Source: Thermoplasmata archaeon
Lineage (GTDB): Archaea > Thermoplasmatota > Thermoplasmata > Halarchaeoplasmatales > Halarchaeoplasmataceae
DNA: 64,000 nt
Assembly (NCBI GenBank): GCA_003552585.1
Contig: PUNK01000010.1
Coordinates: forward strand, 50,471 to 114,470
Direction of reading: 5' to 3'
The notes beneath the pieces were generated by a model, which was not told the DNA's origin, did no database searches, and was given only the letters and a program-made list of their open reading frames with translations. The first letter of the stretch is position 1. Each line of letters opens with the position of its first letter. Positions 26,313-35,754 of this stretch are shown here, piece by piece. The position numbers and the translations under genes were made by a program.

Positions 26313-26390
26313 ATGAAACCGAGGTATAGAAATCCCAAAAGCGATCCGCTGGTACAGAAGCTGATCAACTTCGAAAACGCCACCAAGTGA
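26313..26390 (+). CDS. 25-aa microprotein, paralogue 2
   Basis: A second 25-codon gene (MKPRYRNPKSDPLVQKL at its start, ATK at its end), 34 bases after the first. It has one of the strongest ribosome-binding sites in the window, AGGAGGTGA (26299-26307), while many of the larger genes here show none, so high translation is expected. It shares MK-R--NPK, a polar pair and then a V/I-x-x-(L/V) helix-like half with the first microprotein. It is basic (about +4). The function is unknown. Paralogy, equal length and separate Shine-Dalgarno sites argue that both are real genes. Confidence 0.62.
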   Translation: MKPRYRNPKSDPLVQKLINFENATK

Positions 26391-26606
26391 TGATATCTGG
26401 CGGCATTGATATCTGTACCAACGAAACACCTTTCTAATATTTAATTTTGACATCCTCAGAACTCATAGAGCAAATCATCAGCTTTTAGCTTCATAGTAAA
26501 TTTTTCATCATCGGATGGTAAAGTGATATGAAAAGACAACAATAAATCAATTTTGGAAGGACTCCGAAACCCAAAAATATAATTCCTGCATATCTTATGT
26601 CGTAAA
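26391..26606. other. non-coding stretch after the microproteins with short direct repeat
   Basis: No gene is seen. The 9-bp word TGATATCTG occurs at 26391-26399 and again at 26407-26415; its first eight bases, reversed and complemented (AGATATCA), also occur inside the first operator site. A T-rich run near 26430-26450 may end the microprotein transcript. A TATA-like AAAAATATAATT (26573-26584) probably drives the coiled-coil gene. Confidence 0.45.
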
Positions 26607-26615
26607 GTGATTAAG

Positions 26616-28898
26616 ATGCATCTACCCGCAGGTAAAACAATAAGAACAGAATTCGGAGGAAAAGGTATTTTAGAAGAGATGGTTAATGAATTCTCTAGTT
26701 CAAAAATTAAAGGATATATAAAGTCTAGTCTTACAAAAAAGGATGGAAGGTCTGAGGGATATCTGTTTTTGGATAAAGATGATATTGTAGCATCTATACA
26801 TCATGAAGATAGGACAGTTATGGGTAAAAAAGCGGTTAGAGAAATAGCAAGAGACAGCTTGGACGAAGACTGTCTTTTAGAACTTCACTCCTATTCGTAC
26901 AAATCCTCTTCTATATCACTACAACATGTTTTAAAAGGTAAGGACGACTGGATAGTAGAAAAAGATATTAACATATCCCTAGAGATTGAAAGAGTCCAAA
27001 GGATGGGAAAGAAAAGGAGTATAAAGGCTGAAAAAAATGTTAAAAAAATTAAACGCCGTGAACCAGAAATAGAGGGTATAGAACTTGACGATCTTGAAGA
27101 GGTTCCGAAGGATATACTATCTTTCCAAGATGAGGGAGATATTATAGAAAGAGCTGAAAAAAGATTCAAAAAGATGAGGGAAGGAAAACAAAAAGAAGAG
27201 ATGGAAGAACTAAGAGAAGAGCTAGAAAAAAAGAAAGAGGAAATAAAGAAAAGGGAAAAGGAGCTCAAAGAGTGGGAAGAAAAACTTTCTGATAAGGAAC
27301 AGGAAGTCAAAGAGAGAGCTGACAAAGTTAGAGAGGAGATGCAGGATTTACGAAGGATGTGGTCCGAGCTTCGGGCAGAGAGTCTGGAAGTAAATAAAGC
27401 TAGAGAAGAGCTTGAGGAAAAGCTCGGAGAACAGATGAAGAGGGAAGATGAACTATTGGAGAAGGAAAGAGAATTAAGGCGTTTCCAGGAAGAGATGGAG
27501 GAATGGGAAAACGATATAAAAGAAAGGTCCTCGAAGCTTGGATCGATGGAAGAGGAGCTCAGCAGCTGGGAGAGGGATCTAGAGAGGAAGGAAAAAAGGC
27601 TTGATGGGATGGAATTGGAAGTAGAGGACAAGGAAGAAGAGCTTTTTGATAAAGAGATGGAACTAGAGGAGAAGAAAAAAAGACTTGAAGTAAGAAAGAA
27701 GGAACTCAAAGAGAAAGAAAAAAATCAAGAAAAAGTCAAGAAAGATGTTGAAGATAGGGAAAGGGAACTCAAGCTTGAAAAGGAAGAACTGGCGGTGGAA
27801 AAAGAGTCCTTGGAGCAGAAGGAAAGAAAGCTTCAGAGGGAAAAAGAAAGGATAGAAGAATTGAAGGACGGTCTCAAGTCAGATAGAGAATCCGTGAGGA
27901 ATATGAAGAAAAATCTGTTGGAAAATGAGAGGGAATTGGAAAATAAAATAGATAAGTTAGAAGAGAGGGAAGAAGATCTAAGCCATATGGAAGATGAACT
28001 GGAAGAAAGAAAATCTACACTCGACGACAAGAGGATAGAGTTGAACGAGAAGGAAATAGAGCTGACAAAAAAAGACAACGAACTCGACGAAAAGGCTGAC
28101 AGAATAATGACTGCACAGGAGGATCTAGAGGACCGTGAAAGAGAATTAGAAGACAAAATAGAGGAACTCGACCGTAAAGAGGAACAGCTTAGTAAACGCA
28201 GGGAAGCTTTGAAAGATGAAAGGAAGAAAATGGAAAAGGAGATCGAGGAGAAAGAAAAAGAGCTTGAAAAGAAGATAGAAGAGAACAAGGATTTGAAAAA
28301 GAGTTTGTCTGGAAAGAAAGGGGCTCTCCAGCGAAAGGAAAACATACTAGAAGACAGGGAAAAAGAACTTGAAGAAAGAGAAGAGGATCTGAATGATCAC
28401 AAAGAAGAACTGGATGATAGAGAGGCAAAGATCAAAGAAAAGGAACTTGAATTAAAGAAGGAGGGAGAATCCATCCAACAAGATAGGGAGAAGATGGAGG
28501 AGGAATTAGAAGATAGGGAAAGGTCGATCAATGATAAGGAACAGGAATTAGAAGAATTAGAAGGGGTGCTTGAGGAACGCATGTCCAAGTTCAAACAAAA
28601 GCTCTCTGACGTGGTAGAAGAAAGGGCTGAACTTGAAGAAAGAGAAGATGTGCTTGAGGAAAGAGAAAAAGAGTTGAGTGAGAACGAAGAGAGGGTTGAA
28701 AAAATATTGGACGAGCTTAACCAAAGAGAACAGGAGTTGGATTCTAAAGAGGAAGATATCTCTGAAAAAGAGGAAAAATTGGAGAAGTGGGAGGAGAAGC
28801 TTGAGGAAAGAGAGAAACAGCTTGAGGAAAAGGACAGTTTGATCTCTGAGAAGAAAAGTTCACTAGAAGAGTTGAGAAAAGGTTTAGATGAGATATGA
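26616..28898 (+). CDS. long Glu/Lys-rich coiled-coil protein with DUF2226-like N-terminal domain
   Basis: About 760 aa. The first 110 residues form a compact domain (MHLPAGKTIRTEFGGKGILEEMV, given here by LPAGK and GILEEMV; then GYLFLDKDDIVASIHHEDRT) that resembles the archaeal DUF2226/DUF4388 type, often linked to regulatory or surface systems. From about residue 175 to the end the chain is an almost unbroken coiled coil of E/K/L heptads with many repeats of the D-R-E-x-E-L-E-E type. There is no membrane helix, SMC-type ATPase head or hinge. The frame also offers a GTG at 26607, which would fit a leaderless start given the TATA box near 26578. It may be a structural or scaffold protein. Confidence 0.8.
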   Translation: MHLPAGKTIRTEFGGKGILEEMVNEFSSSKIKGYIKSSLTKKDGRSEGYLFLDKDDIVASIHHEDRTVMGKKAVREIARDSLDEDCLLELHSYSYKSSSISLQHVLKGKDDWIVEKDINISLEIERVQRMGKKRSIKAEKNVKKIKRREPEIEGIELDDLEEVPKDILSFQDEGDIIERAEKRFKKMREGKQKEEMEELREELEKKKEEIKKREKELKEWEEKLSDKEQEVKERADKVREEMQDLRRMWSELRAESLEVNKAREELEEKLGEQMKREDELLEKERELRRFQEEMEEWENDIKERSSKLGSMEEELSSWERDLERKEKRLDGMELEVEDKEEELFDKEMELEEKKKRLEVRKKELKEKEKNQEKVKKDVEDRERELKLEKEELAVEKESLEQKERKLQREKERIEELKDGLKSDRESVRNMKKNLLENERELENKIDKLEEREEDLSHMEDELEERKSTLDDKRIELNEKEIELTKKDNELDEKADRIMTAQEDLEDRERELEDKIEELDRKEEQLSKRREALKDERKKMEKEIEEKEKELEKKIEENKDLKKSLSGKKGALQRKENILEDREKELEEREEDLNDHKEELDDREAKIKEKELELKKEGESIQQDREKMEEELEDRERSINDKEQELEELEGVLEERMSKFKQKLSDVVEERAELEEREDVLEEREKELSENEERVEKILDELNQREQELDSKEEDISEKEEKLEKWEEKLEEREKQLEEKDSLISEKKSSLEELRKGLDEI

Positions 28899-28909
28899 TG
28901 GGGTTATAA

Positions 28910-29821
28910 TCAGCCCAACATATCTGCTAGTATTGCTTTTTGAGCATGTAGTCTGTTTTCCGCCTGATCGAAAACGACCGAGTGCTCACCATCGAGGACT
29001 TCGTCTGTGATCTCCACTCCTCTGTGTGCTGGAAGACAGTGCATCACTATTACATCGTCTTTTGCTTTGGAAACTAAAGTGGAATTCACCTGAAACTCCT
29101 CAAAGGCCTTTAACTTCTGCTCTTCTTCCTCGTCTCCCATGGATATCCAAACATCGGTGTAAATAATATCTGCATCCTCAACAGATCCGAGTGGATCATT
29201 GCTGAGCGATATGCTGCACTCGTTCTCTTCGGCCAGCACTTTAGCTTTTTCCACTATCTCTTCGTCAGGCTCGTAACCTCTAGGTGTACAAGCTATCATG
29301 TCCATGCCAACGGCGGCACTACCAAGTAGCAATGAATGGCATACGTTGTTACCATCACCAACATAAACGAAAAGTTTGTTGAAATCTCCTTTTTTCTCCC
29401 TTATGGTGAGAAAATCTGCCATTACCTGACAGGGATGCTCCACATCATCTAGTCCGTTTATCACAGGGACTGTTGAATTCTCAGCGAGCTCAAGCATAAC
29501 AGAATGCTCGAATGCCCTGTACATTATCCCATCCACATATCTGCTCAGCACTTTGGCAGTGTCTGCTATAGTTTCTCCTCTTCCAATCTGGAGGTCTTTC
29601 GGGCTTAGATAAAGAGAATGGCCTCCGAGCTGTGTCATACCTACCTCGAATGAGATCCTAGTGCGAGTGCTAGGCTTTTCGAAAATCATAGCTAGACTTT
29701 TATCATTTAGTGGCGTATAGGGTTCCCCATTTTTGTATTTCTTTTTTATCTCTCCAGCTATCCTGAGCAGTTCTTTGATCCTTCCCTGCAAATCCAATAT
29801 AGAAATTAGATCCTTTTTCAT
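28910..29821 (-). CDS. argF: ornithine carbamoyltransferase
   Basis: Makes citrulline from ornithine and carbamoyl phosphate, in arginine synthesis or, in reverse, in arginine breakdown. Family motifs are complete: carbamoyl-phosphate site [33 protein letters not shown] (ornithine/SMG loop) and the catalytic HCLPAHRG. The length of 303 aa is normal. It lies 11 bases downstream of purC on the same strand and its stop is 12 bases from the convergent coiled-coil gene. No carbamate kinase or arginine deiminase is nearby, so direction cannot be told from context. Confidence 0.96.
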   Translation of the reverse strand: MKKDLISILDLQGRIKELLRIAGEIKKKYKNGEPYTPLNDKSLAMIFEKPSTRTRISFEVGMTQLGGHSLYLSPKDLQIGRGETIADTAKVLSRYVDGIMYRAFEHSVMLELAENSTVPVINGLDDVEHPCQVMADFLTIREKKGDFNKLFVYVGDGNNVCHSLLLGSAAVGMDMIACTPRGYEPDEEIVEKAKVLAEENECSISLSNDPLGSVEDADIIYTDVWISMGDEEEEQKLKAFEEFQVNSTLVSKAKDDVIVMHCLPAHRGVEITDEVLDGEHSVVFDQAENRLHAQKAILADMLG

Positions 29822-29832
29822 GATATCTTACC

Positions 29833-30738
29833 TCACACGTATTTTCCATCCGTCAGTCTCTTCATCATATTAACGTAAAGTTCACTGGTCTTTTCAACCA
29901 TATCCTCTGGAAGAGGAGGTATTCCTGGTTCATCTTCTCCTTTTTCCCTTGCCTCCATCAGTTCCTTATGATAACCTATATCACGGTAGTACTTACGAAC
30001 GAATTCTTTGCTTTTCTCCACGCATCGTCCATCTTCATAGTCTTCCATTTCCCAGAAGCGGTCCTCATCTGCAGTCCCGAAGGTATCAACGAGCATTATG
30101 TCCCGGTTTTCATCCATAGCGAACTCCTTTTTCCCGTCTACATGGATTAAACCATTTTTCTCAACATTTCTCTCCATAAGCTTGTCTATCTTCATGACCG
30201 CATCCCTTATCTCAAGCAGTTCATCCTCAGACAGGGACGATATATCTAACGCCTCTTCTTGAGTCAACGGCCGGTCATAAGCTTCTAACTTTGTTGTCAT
30301 CTCAAAGAAAGGTTCGGGCAGTTCGTCTCCATAGGAAGGCATCTCAGAAAAACCTAGTTCTTTATGATCTATCTTGCCACTTTTTATCCTATCTAGAAGG
30401 GAACCTGCTACATAGTACCTACTAATAAATTCGAGTGGTATGAGAAAATTTGTGCTATCTGATGTTATCTTATTGTAGTCATGAATGACTTCCACTCGTT
30501 TAACTCTCATGTTCTGGTCATCGATCCTTTCAAAAAAATGTGTTTTGATCTTGAGGTCGTCCTCTATCCTTTCAAACCAGTAAGTGGAAGTTTTGCACAA
30601 GCTCTCCCCCTTTCTTGGGATATCATTTGATATGACTTTGTCGAACACTGAAATATTATCTGTGAAGAAGAACTCAAGAGCGTTTTCACCTATCTCATAA
30701 ACTTCCTTTACCTTGCCTTTGCGTATCAATTTCTTCAT
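29833..30738 (-). CDS. purC: SAICAR synthetase PurC
   Basis: Phosphoribosylaminoimidazole-succinocarboxamide synthase, joining aspartate to CAIR in purine synthesis. Diagnostic sequence is GKVKEVYEIGENALEFFFTD near the start, DKVISNDIPRKGESL, the LIPLEFISRYYVAGSLL substrate block and MLVDTFGTADEDRFW near the C-terminal active site. Its 301 aa suit the longer archaeal form. A TATA-like stretch lies about 60 bases upstream. It leads the purC-argF pair. Confidence 0.95.
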   Translation of the reverse strand: MKKLIRKGKVKEVYEIGENALEFFFTDNISVFDKVISNDIPRKGESLCKTSTYWFERIEDDLKIKTHFFERIDDQNMRVKRVEVIHDYNKITSDSTNFLIPLEFISRYYVAGSLLDRIKSGKIDHKELGFSEMPSYGDELPEPFFEMTTKLEAYDRPLTQEEALDISSLSEDELLEIRDAVMKIDKLMERNVEKNGLIHVDGKKEFAMDENRDIMLVDTFGTADEDRFWEMEDYEDGRCVEKSKEFVRKYYRDIGYHKELMEAREKGEDEPGIPPLPEDMVEKTSELYVNMMKRLTDGKYV

Positions 30739-30801
30739 TTGGAAACACCCATGGATTTCAGAGGAAACTTCGATTATTATTTAAGATTTGTGTAATGCTT
30801 G

Positions 30802-31227
30802 TTAACTCTGCCGCAGTTTAAGGTATTTCTCAACCTTTTGAAGTACTTGCCGAGCATTCCTGAAAGTCAACCTGTCAAGAGCATCTTCATAAGACAGCCA
30901 TTCGTATCCTTGATGTTCTATTGATATGGATACATCTTTTTTCTCAGTTTTGCCAAGTAAGTAGATCACTTCCTTGTGGGATAGGTCCTTACCTTTACGG
31001 TAAATGTAATCGATACTATCCATAAAATCAGGTAAAAGTTCTACGTCCTCTTCTGCAACTCTGGTTTCCTCTTCCAATTCCCTGAGAGCTGTATCCTTTA
31101 AGCTCTCACCCGATTCTACATGACCTTTTGGATAATCCCAATGGCCAGCGGGATAATGTAGAAGAAGATAATGGCGTTCGTCTCCTTCCTCGCGAAACAA
31201 AACTATTCCTGCGGATCTTTCGTCCAT
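30802..31227 (-). CDS. Nudix hydrolase, probably Ap4A-type
   Basis: A 141-aa Nudix hydrolase. The Nudix box G-x5-E-x7-R-E-x2-E-E is found in GHVESGESLKDTALRELEEE. The N-terminal SAGIVLFREE and WDYPKGHVE pattern is that of bis(5'-nucleosyl) tetraphosphate hydrolases, which degrade Ap4A, though mRNA decapping or other dinucleotide substrates are possible. It follows the PAC2 gene by 4 bases on the same strand and is likely co-transcribed with it. Confidence 0.88.
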   Translation of the reverse strand: MDERSAGIVLFREEGDERHYLLLHYPAGHWDYPKGHVESGESLKDTALRELEEETRVAEEDVELLPDFMDSIDYIYRKGKDLSHKEVIYLLGKTEKKDVSISIEHQGYEWLSYEDALDRLTFRNARQVLQKVEKYLKLRQS

Positions 31228-31231
31228 GTGA

Positions 31232-31972
31232 TTACCCGTAAAGGGGAGGATGTGCTGTTCGGCCTTCTATCTTCCGGTGGGCATCCTTGGTATTATTTAC
31301 CAACTTGGTATACTGTTCTTCAAGTTCCTGAGCACTCTCTATCAAAGATTCGGTATCTACGTCTATTTCCATATAATCCGAAAAGTGGTCTAGCAGTATT
31401 GCTGAACCCCTTGGATCCGGGATTTGAGTTGGGGTCTCAGCATACATTGCTACTGCGGCTAAATCCCGCTCGTGTGCATATAATAACAGTGAACATGATA
31501 TACCGTGTATTGCTCCCCTTTGAATGAGATCAACATTCAGCCGCTCTGCATGTTTTTCAGCATGATGAGAGCTCACCGCTGCCCATATCTTCCTTTCCTC
31601 GATTTCTCCCTCCTCGATAGGAAGGCCGTCAAAGATGATGAATTCCTCTACATCCTTTTCCACGGACCAATCTATTATTGATTCGGCCAAAGTCGGGGCG
31701 AGCTCAGGGGAGATGACCATATCTGATTTGACCAATAAGAATCCTTCTCCAGCGAAAAATCTCACAGGTCTTCTCGGTACTCCATCGAATATGACCGCGG
31801 TAGGTGGAAACTCATTGCAATGGACGTGACCAACTTCGTGAAGGTCGAGTGTGTTTATCATCTGTTCTGAAGCTATCCCTCCTACCAGGCCGGGTCCTGG
31901 AAAACCTGCCACCAAAGTATTTACTTCTGGCAACTCCTTTTCGAGTATTATCTCATACCTTTTTTCTTTCAT
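31232..31972 (-). CDS. PAC2-family proteasome assembly chaperone homologue
   Basis: A 246-aa member of the PAC2 family, whose archaeal members (PbaA/PbaB-type) resemble proteasome assembly chaperones. Conserved segments are TLVAGFPGPGLVGGIASEQ, FPPTAVIFDGVPRRPVR, the EFIIFDGLPIEEG region and AIHGISCSLLLYAHERDL. The C-terminal 35 residues form a helix ending in a tail PPLYG, which may dock to its partner as an HbYX-like motif in related proteins does. The promoter lies in the 275-base gap before the divergent surface protein. The Nudix gene follows after 4 bases. Confidence 0.87.
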   Translation of the reverse strand: MKEKRYEIILEKELPEVNTLVAGFPGPGLVGGIASEQMINTLDLHEVGHVHCNEFPPTAVIFDGVPRRPVRFFAGEGFLLVKSDMVISPELAPTLAESIIDWSVEKDVEEFIIFDGLPIEEGEIEERKIWAAVSSHHAEKHAERLNVDLIQRGAIHGISCSLLLYAHERDLAAVAMYAETPTQIPDPRGSAILLDHFSDYMEIDVDTESLIESAQELEEQYTKLVNNTKDAHRKIEGRTAHPPLYG

Positions 31973-32246
31973 GATATCACATTGGTTCTTAATTTACCAT
32001 ATTTAAACCTTGTATATGAGCGTTTGGAGGGAACTGTGCTGTAAGGAGGGACATAAAAATCTTTACCGTCAGAGCACATGAACCGCTTAGAAATTCGATC
32101 CTCACATAACGTCCCGATGCTTATTTTAAAATACGTTCAATGATTTTTTATTACCAGACATACGGGTTAATCTATGAGGAAAATATATTTATATCAAGGA
32201 GCTATTGCCTTTGTCAGACGGATAACATATTCGGAGGACGAAAAAA

Positions 32247-35045
32247 ATGAAAACGAAAAAGATGTTGAATGCGATATTGGTATTGATATTGGTGGCGTCC
32301 ACCTTGACCATCATGTTCACAGGAGAGGTCGCTGCCCAAAGTGGAGATATAATCTCCACCGATGCAGATGGAAATACTCGAAATGAGTTCTTAATGGATC
32401 ATAACATCTACTTTGAGATCTGGGGCGATTCTGATACTGAGTATAGGATCAGGTTATATGAAGACGATGACATAATAGATCAGGTGCACAGAACAACAGA
32501 CGAGGATGGATTTTACGCCTCTTATGACGATGGTACCTGGTTTGATAATCCCGGTGTTGGAGAATATCATCTTCAGCTTGCTGTAGATGGAGAACCTGTC
32601 GACACTCGTGACATAATCGTTTATGAGGAACAGGACTTCACTGAGAACTCGAATGTTATTACGACGGAGGACGATTACGAAACCGAAAAGAATTATTTCT
32701 TTGAAGGGGAGCCCGTGTATTTCAGAGCGATGATAAGAGATCAGTACGACCATATTCCAGAAACACAACCCCCGATCAGTTTACTCTTGGAAAAAGAAGG
32801 TGAGGATATAAACTTCGGTCATTGGACAAGCTATGAAGATGGTGATTTCTGGGGAGCAATTTTTAATATCGACGGTGAATATGGAAACTATACACTCAGA
32901 GTCATGGATGCAGCTGAAGAGGAGGAATACGCCAGAACTACATTCACCCTTATCACGATGGATATCTCTTTATCACCAGATGTGGATGTTTACACGCAAA
33001 ACCAGGAAATAGAGATACATATAGACAGTAACTTCCACGATCCTATTGACGTCGCCATAACCAACAGTACTGAGGCCCCATATCGCCGGATGGAAGGAGC
33101 ACATTGGACAAACCAGGAGCTAGAAAACGACTATTGGATGCGTGAATATCAAATACCCTTGGATGAAGAAGATGGCACCTATTATGTGGTTGTGAACCGC
33201 TCAGAAGATGATGAGATACTCGGATGGTATGAATTTGACGTTAGAAAATTTGTGTTGGACGTGGAAACTGAGAAAGATGTATACCTCCCAGGTGAAGAAG
33301 TAAAGGCATTTTACACAGTCACTAACCTTCTCGATGGCTCAGAATATACAGATGTTGATGTGGAGTGGAGGTTCGAATATGAGGGCGATGAAGGAGAAAC
33401 TAAATCACTAGAAGGTGAAGGTGTCGATGGAAGATTTGAATTTGTGATGCCTGAAGATGCAGAGATCAATGTAGACTCACAACTGCAGGTCTGGGCCAAT
33501 GATACCCAGGAGAGATATGAGGACCATGAATTAATCTGGCTTTTTGTCGGTGATTTAAATCTGGACCTTACGGTAGATCAGGATGAATACTTGATAGGTC
33601 AGACACTTTATGTGACCCTTGAAACCTCGGTACCTAACATCGATGTCGATATCGAAGTCGAGCACGAAGGAGACATTGTTGACGAAATGAGTATCGTGAC
33701 CGATGGTAGTGGCCATTATACACTCACGATAGATTCTTCGGGTTTGGACCCCGGTGCTTACGTGGTCAGAGGAAACGCCACGTGGAACGAACTGTGGGAT
33801 ACTGATGAAGACGGATTCGAACTGATAGATGAAATCAAAAGACTATCCGTCCATCTGGAAACCGACAGAGGAGTAAATCCGTATTATCCAGGTGATCAAG
33901 GTACTGTTTCGTACAGGGTAACATTAAGAGGAAGGACCATCCACGATGCAAATGTGAGATACAGGCTTTATTCAGATCATCGAGTATTGGATAAAGGATT
34001 CGCCTATGACGGCAACATATCATTCCAAGTGCCCAGTGACTATAACCCAGACTCAGAAGGGGATCTTGAGATGGATGTCGAGGCAGTTCTCGATCTGGAA
34101 ACTATGGGTTCAAACACTATCCGAATACGCATCAGTAATGGCGATATAATGTTGAACCCGAGTCAATGGGAATACCAAGCTAATGAGAACATCTCTTTCG
34201 AATACGAATTTGTCGGTATAGACCAGACGGAAGTAGATTCACTAGAATACAGGATAGAAGAACAGATCACGTTCTGGGATTACGAGGTCATAGAATATGG
34301 CACTCCTGAAGAAGGATACTTTGAATTCACGATCCCTGAAATTCCTGCAGATAGTTATGATATACACCTCGAAGCGGTGACACATGGAGGAGCAAGGATT
34401 AGCACGGATGAAACGATTAGTCTTGTTTCTGGTTTCTACCTAAGGATGGAGATCCTTACCGAATCGGACTATACAAGCGAAGTCTATGAACCGGGGCAGG
34501 AGATAACCATAAGCTATGAACTTGTTTCCAGGGATGGAAGTCCACTACCGGAAACTGTAAGGGTAGTCTATGGAATAGGAGGGTATCCAGAATCAATGGG
34601 CTCTTTCAGAACCAATGAAACCGAGGGGACATTTACATTCACGGTTCCAGAGACTGTTAAAGATGGAGGTTATCCACTGTTTGTAATGGTTGGTGAACAT
34701 GAAAGTATCGAGATAATCGATGTGGAAAGTGATCCCTCTTGGGGCTATGGACGGATCGCAGGTAGCTTCGGTTACCAAGAACTCATCATGACCTTGTTGA
34801 TAGTCATCGCCCTGATCATAGGAGGGATGGGACTGCATACCGCAAAACAAGGCCAGCCAAAGAAACCTGAACCTTCTACAGGAACGGAAGAACCTGAACA
34901 ATTCGAGGAAACAGATACTGATGAAGAAGAAACCAGTGAATTCTACGTAGAAGAAGGTGAACCAGAACCTGAAGATCAGTGGCAGGAGGAACCTCAGATC
35001 GAACCCGAAGAAGATCAGATAGAGACGGAAGACAGAGAATGGTAA
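32247..35045 (+). CDS. large cell-surface protein with Ig-like/MG2-like domains and C-terminal anchor
   Basis: A 932-aa exported protein without recognised enzyme motifs. A signal peptide covers about residues 1-30 (KTKKMLNAILVLILVASTLT, cleavage near AAQSG). The bulk is a series of about eight beta-sandwich repeats with recurring phrases such as YLPGEEVKAFYTV, YLIGQTLYVTLE, YYPGDQGTVSYRV and YEPGQEITISYEL, which look like MG2/alpha-2-macroglobulin-type or Ig-like domains. A single membrane helix lies near residue 855 (LIMTLLIVIALIIGGMG), then an acidic Pro/Glu-rich cytosolic tail. The ATG follows CGGAGGA. The layout parallels the big subtilase. It may be an adhesin or sheath protein. Confidence 0.85.
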   Translation: MKTKKMLNAILVLILVASTLTIMFTGEVAAQSGDIISTDADGNTRNEFLMDHNIYFEIWGDSDTEYRIRLYEDDDIIDQVHRTTDEDGFYASYDDGTWFDNPGVGEYHLQLAVDGEPVDTRDIIVYEEQDFTENSNVITTEDDYETEKNYFFEGEPVYFRAMIRDQYDHIPETQPPISLLLEKEGEDINFGHWTSYEDGDFWGAIFNIDGEYGNYTLRVMDAAEEEEYARTTFTLITMDISLSPDVDVYTQNQEIEIHIDSNFHDPIDVAITNSTEAPYRRMEGAHWTNQELENDYWMREYQIPLDEEDGTYYVVVNRSEDDEILGWYEFDVRKFVLDVETEKDVYLPGEEVKAFYTVTNLLDGSEYTDVDVEWRFEYEGDEGETKSLEGEGVDGRFEFVMPEDAEINVDSQLQVWANDTQERYEDHELIWLFVGDLNLDLTVDQDEYLIGQTLYVTLETSVPNIDVDIEVEHEGDIVDEMSIVTDGSGHYTLTIDSSGLDPGAYVVRGNATWNELWDTDEDGFELIDEIKRLSVHLETDRGVNPYYPGDQGTVSYRVTLRGRTIHDANVRYRLYSDHRVLDKGFAYDGNISFQVPSDYNPDSEGDLEMDVEAVLDLETMGSNTIRIRISNGDIMLNPSQWEYQANENISFEYEFVGIDQTEVDSLEYRIEEQITFWDYEVIEYGTPEEGYFEFTIPEIPADSYDIHLEAVTHGGARISTDETISLVSGFYLRMEILTESDYTSEVYEPGQEITISYELVSRDGSPLPETVRVVYGIGGYPESMGSFRTNETEGTFTFTVPETVKDGGYPLFVMVGEHESIEIIDVESDPSWGYGRIAGSFGYQELIMTLLIVIALIIGGMGLHTAKQGQPKKPEPSTGTEEPEQFEETDTDEEETSEFYVEEGEPEPEDQWQEEPQIEPEEDQIETEDREW

Positions 35046-35046
35046 A

Positions 35047-35607
35047 CTATAAACCTTTAACCCCTTTCCCTTTTTTCCATTTTTTGATTATTTCTTCAGA
35101 AGACATTAATTTTGCGCCGTAAACGTTCTCCATATATTCCAAGGAACTTTTGTGTTTTGATTCCTCAACAGCAGCGGTGCAATCGTTAACAACGATTATA
35201 TCGAATCCTCTGAAGAAAGCTCCAGCTGCAGTGTGTTGAATACATATATCCGTAACAACACCTGTAAGAATAACTGTATCAACCGATAGTTCTCGAAGGA
35301 TAGGGTGAAGGTCGGTCAAGTGAAAAGAGTCGTAGAAACTCTTCGGTATGTTTATCCCTTGATAGATGGAAAGCTCCGGTATAGTTTGTGCACCCTCTTC
35401 ACCTTTCATTGCATGCTCGCCGAAGACATCCATCTCAGGATCGGACTTGCTGTGCGAGTCCTGACAGAAAACTATAGGGATACCATAGCTTTCAGTATTT
35501 GCCAAAAAATCCTCCAGGACATCCACGATACCTCGAGCCCCTTCACTCCCCAGTTTACCATAGACAAAATCATTTATCATATCTATAACAAGGACAGCTT
35601 CTGTCAT
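35047..35607 (-). CDS. isochorismatase-fold hydrolase, probably nicotinamidase-like
   Basis: A 186-aa cysteine hydrolase of the isochorismatase superfamily. The catalytic set is visible: Asp in VIDMINDFV, a Lys in NIPKSFYDSF and the nucleophile Cys in GVVTDICIQHTA, plus a probable metal site in CQDSHSKSDPEM. The pattern suits nicotinamidase (NAD salvage) best, but other amides are possible. It converges with the surface-protein gene, whose stop is 1 base away. Confidence 0.82.
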   Translation of the reverse strand: MTEAVLVIDMINDFVYGKLGSEGARGIVDVLEDFLANTESYGIPIVFCQDSHSKSDPEMDVFGEHAMKGEEGAQTIPELSIYQGINIPKSFYDSFHLTDLHPILRELSVDTVILTGVVTDICIQHTAAGAFFRGFDIIVVNDCTAAVEESKHKSSLEYMENVYGAKLMSSEEIIKKWKKGKGVKGL

Positions 35608-35754
35608 CTTATCACTTGTAAATCGTACACGAGATACTTATCGTTTGTGATTCAGGGAAGGTAAAATGTAATACATTTTTGATATAGGGATTTTGATTAT
35701 AGCATTAATATATGTTCAACAAAAATAGCAAAATTATTAACCCCTTTAACCTAT

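Noticed and set aside
26351..26419. 8-bp inverted repeat GGTACAGA...TCTGTACC
   Set aside because: Arms are 53 bases apart and one lies inside the second microprotein gene; chance seems as likely as structure.
26891..28594. Several long Ser-rich frames on the minus strand
   Set aside because: They are antisense shadows of the Glu/Lys/Leu codon pattern in the coiled-coil gene and have no start signals.
32174..32386. 70-codon frame overlapping the start of the surface protein
   Set aside because: It runs through the TATA region and Shine-Dalgarno of the surface-protein gene and its second half is an out-of-frame reading of that gene.
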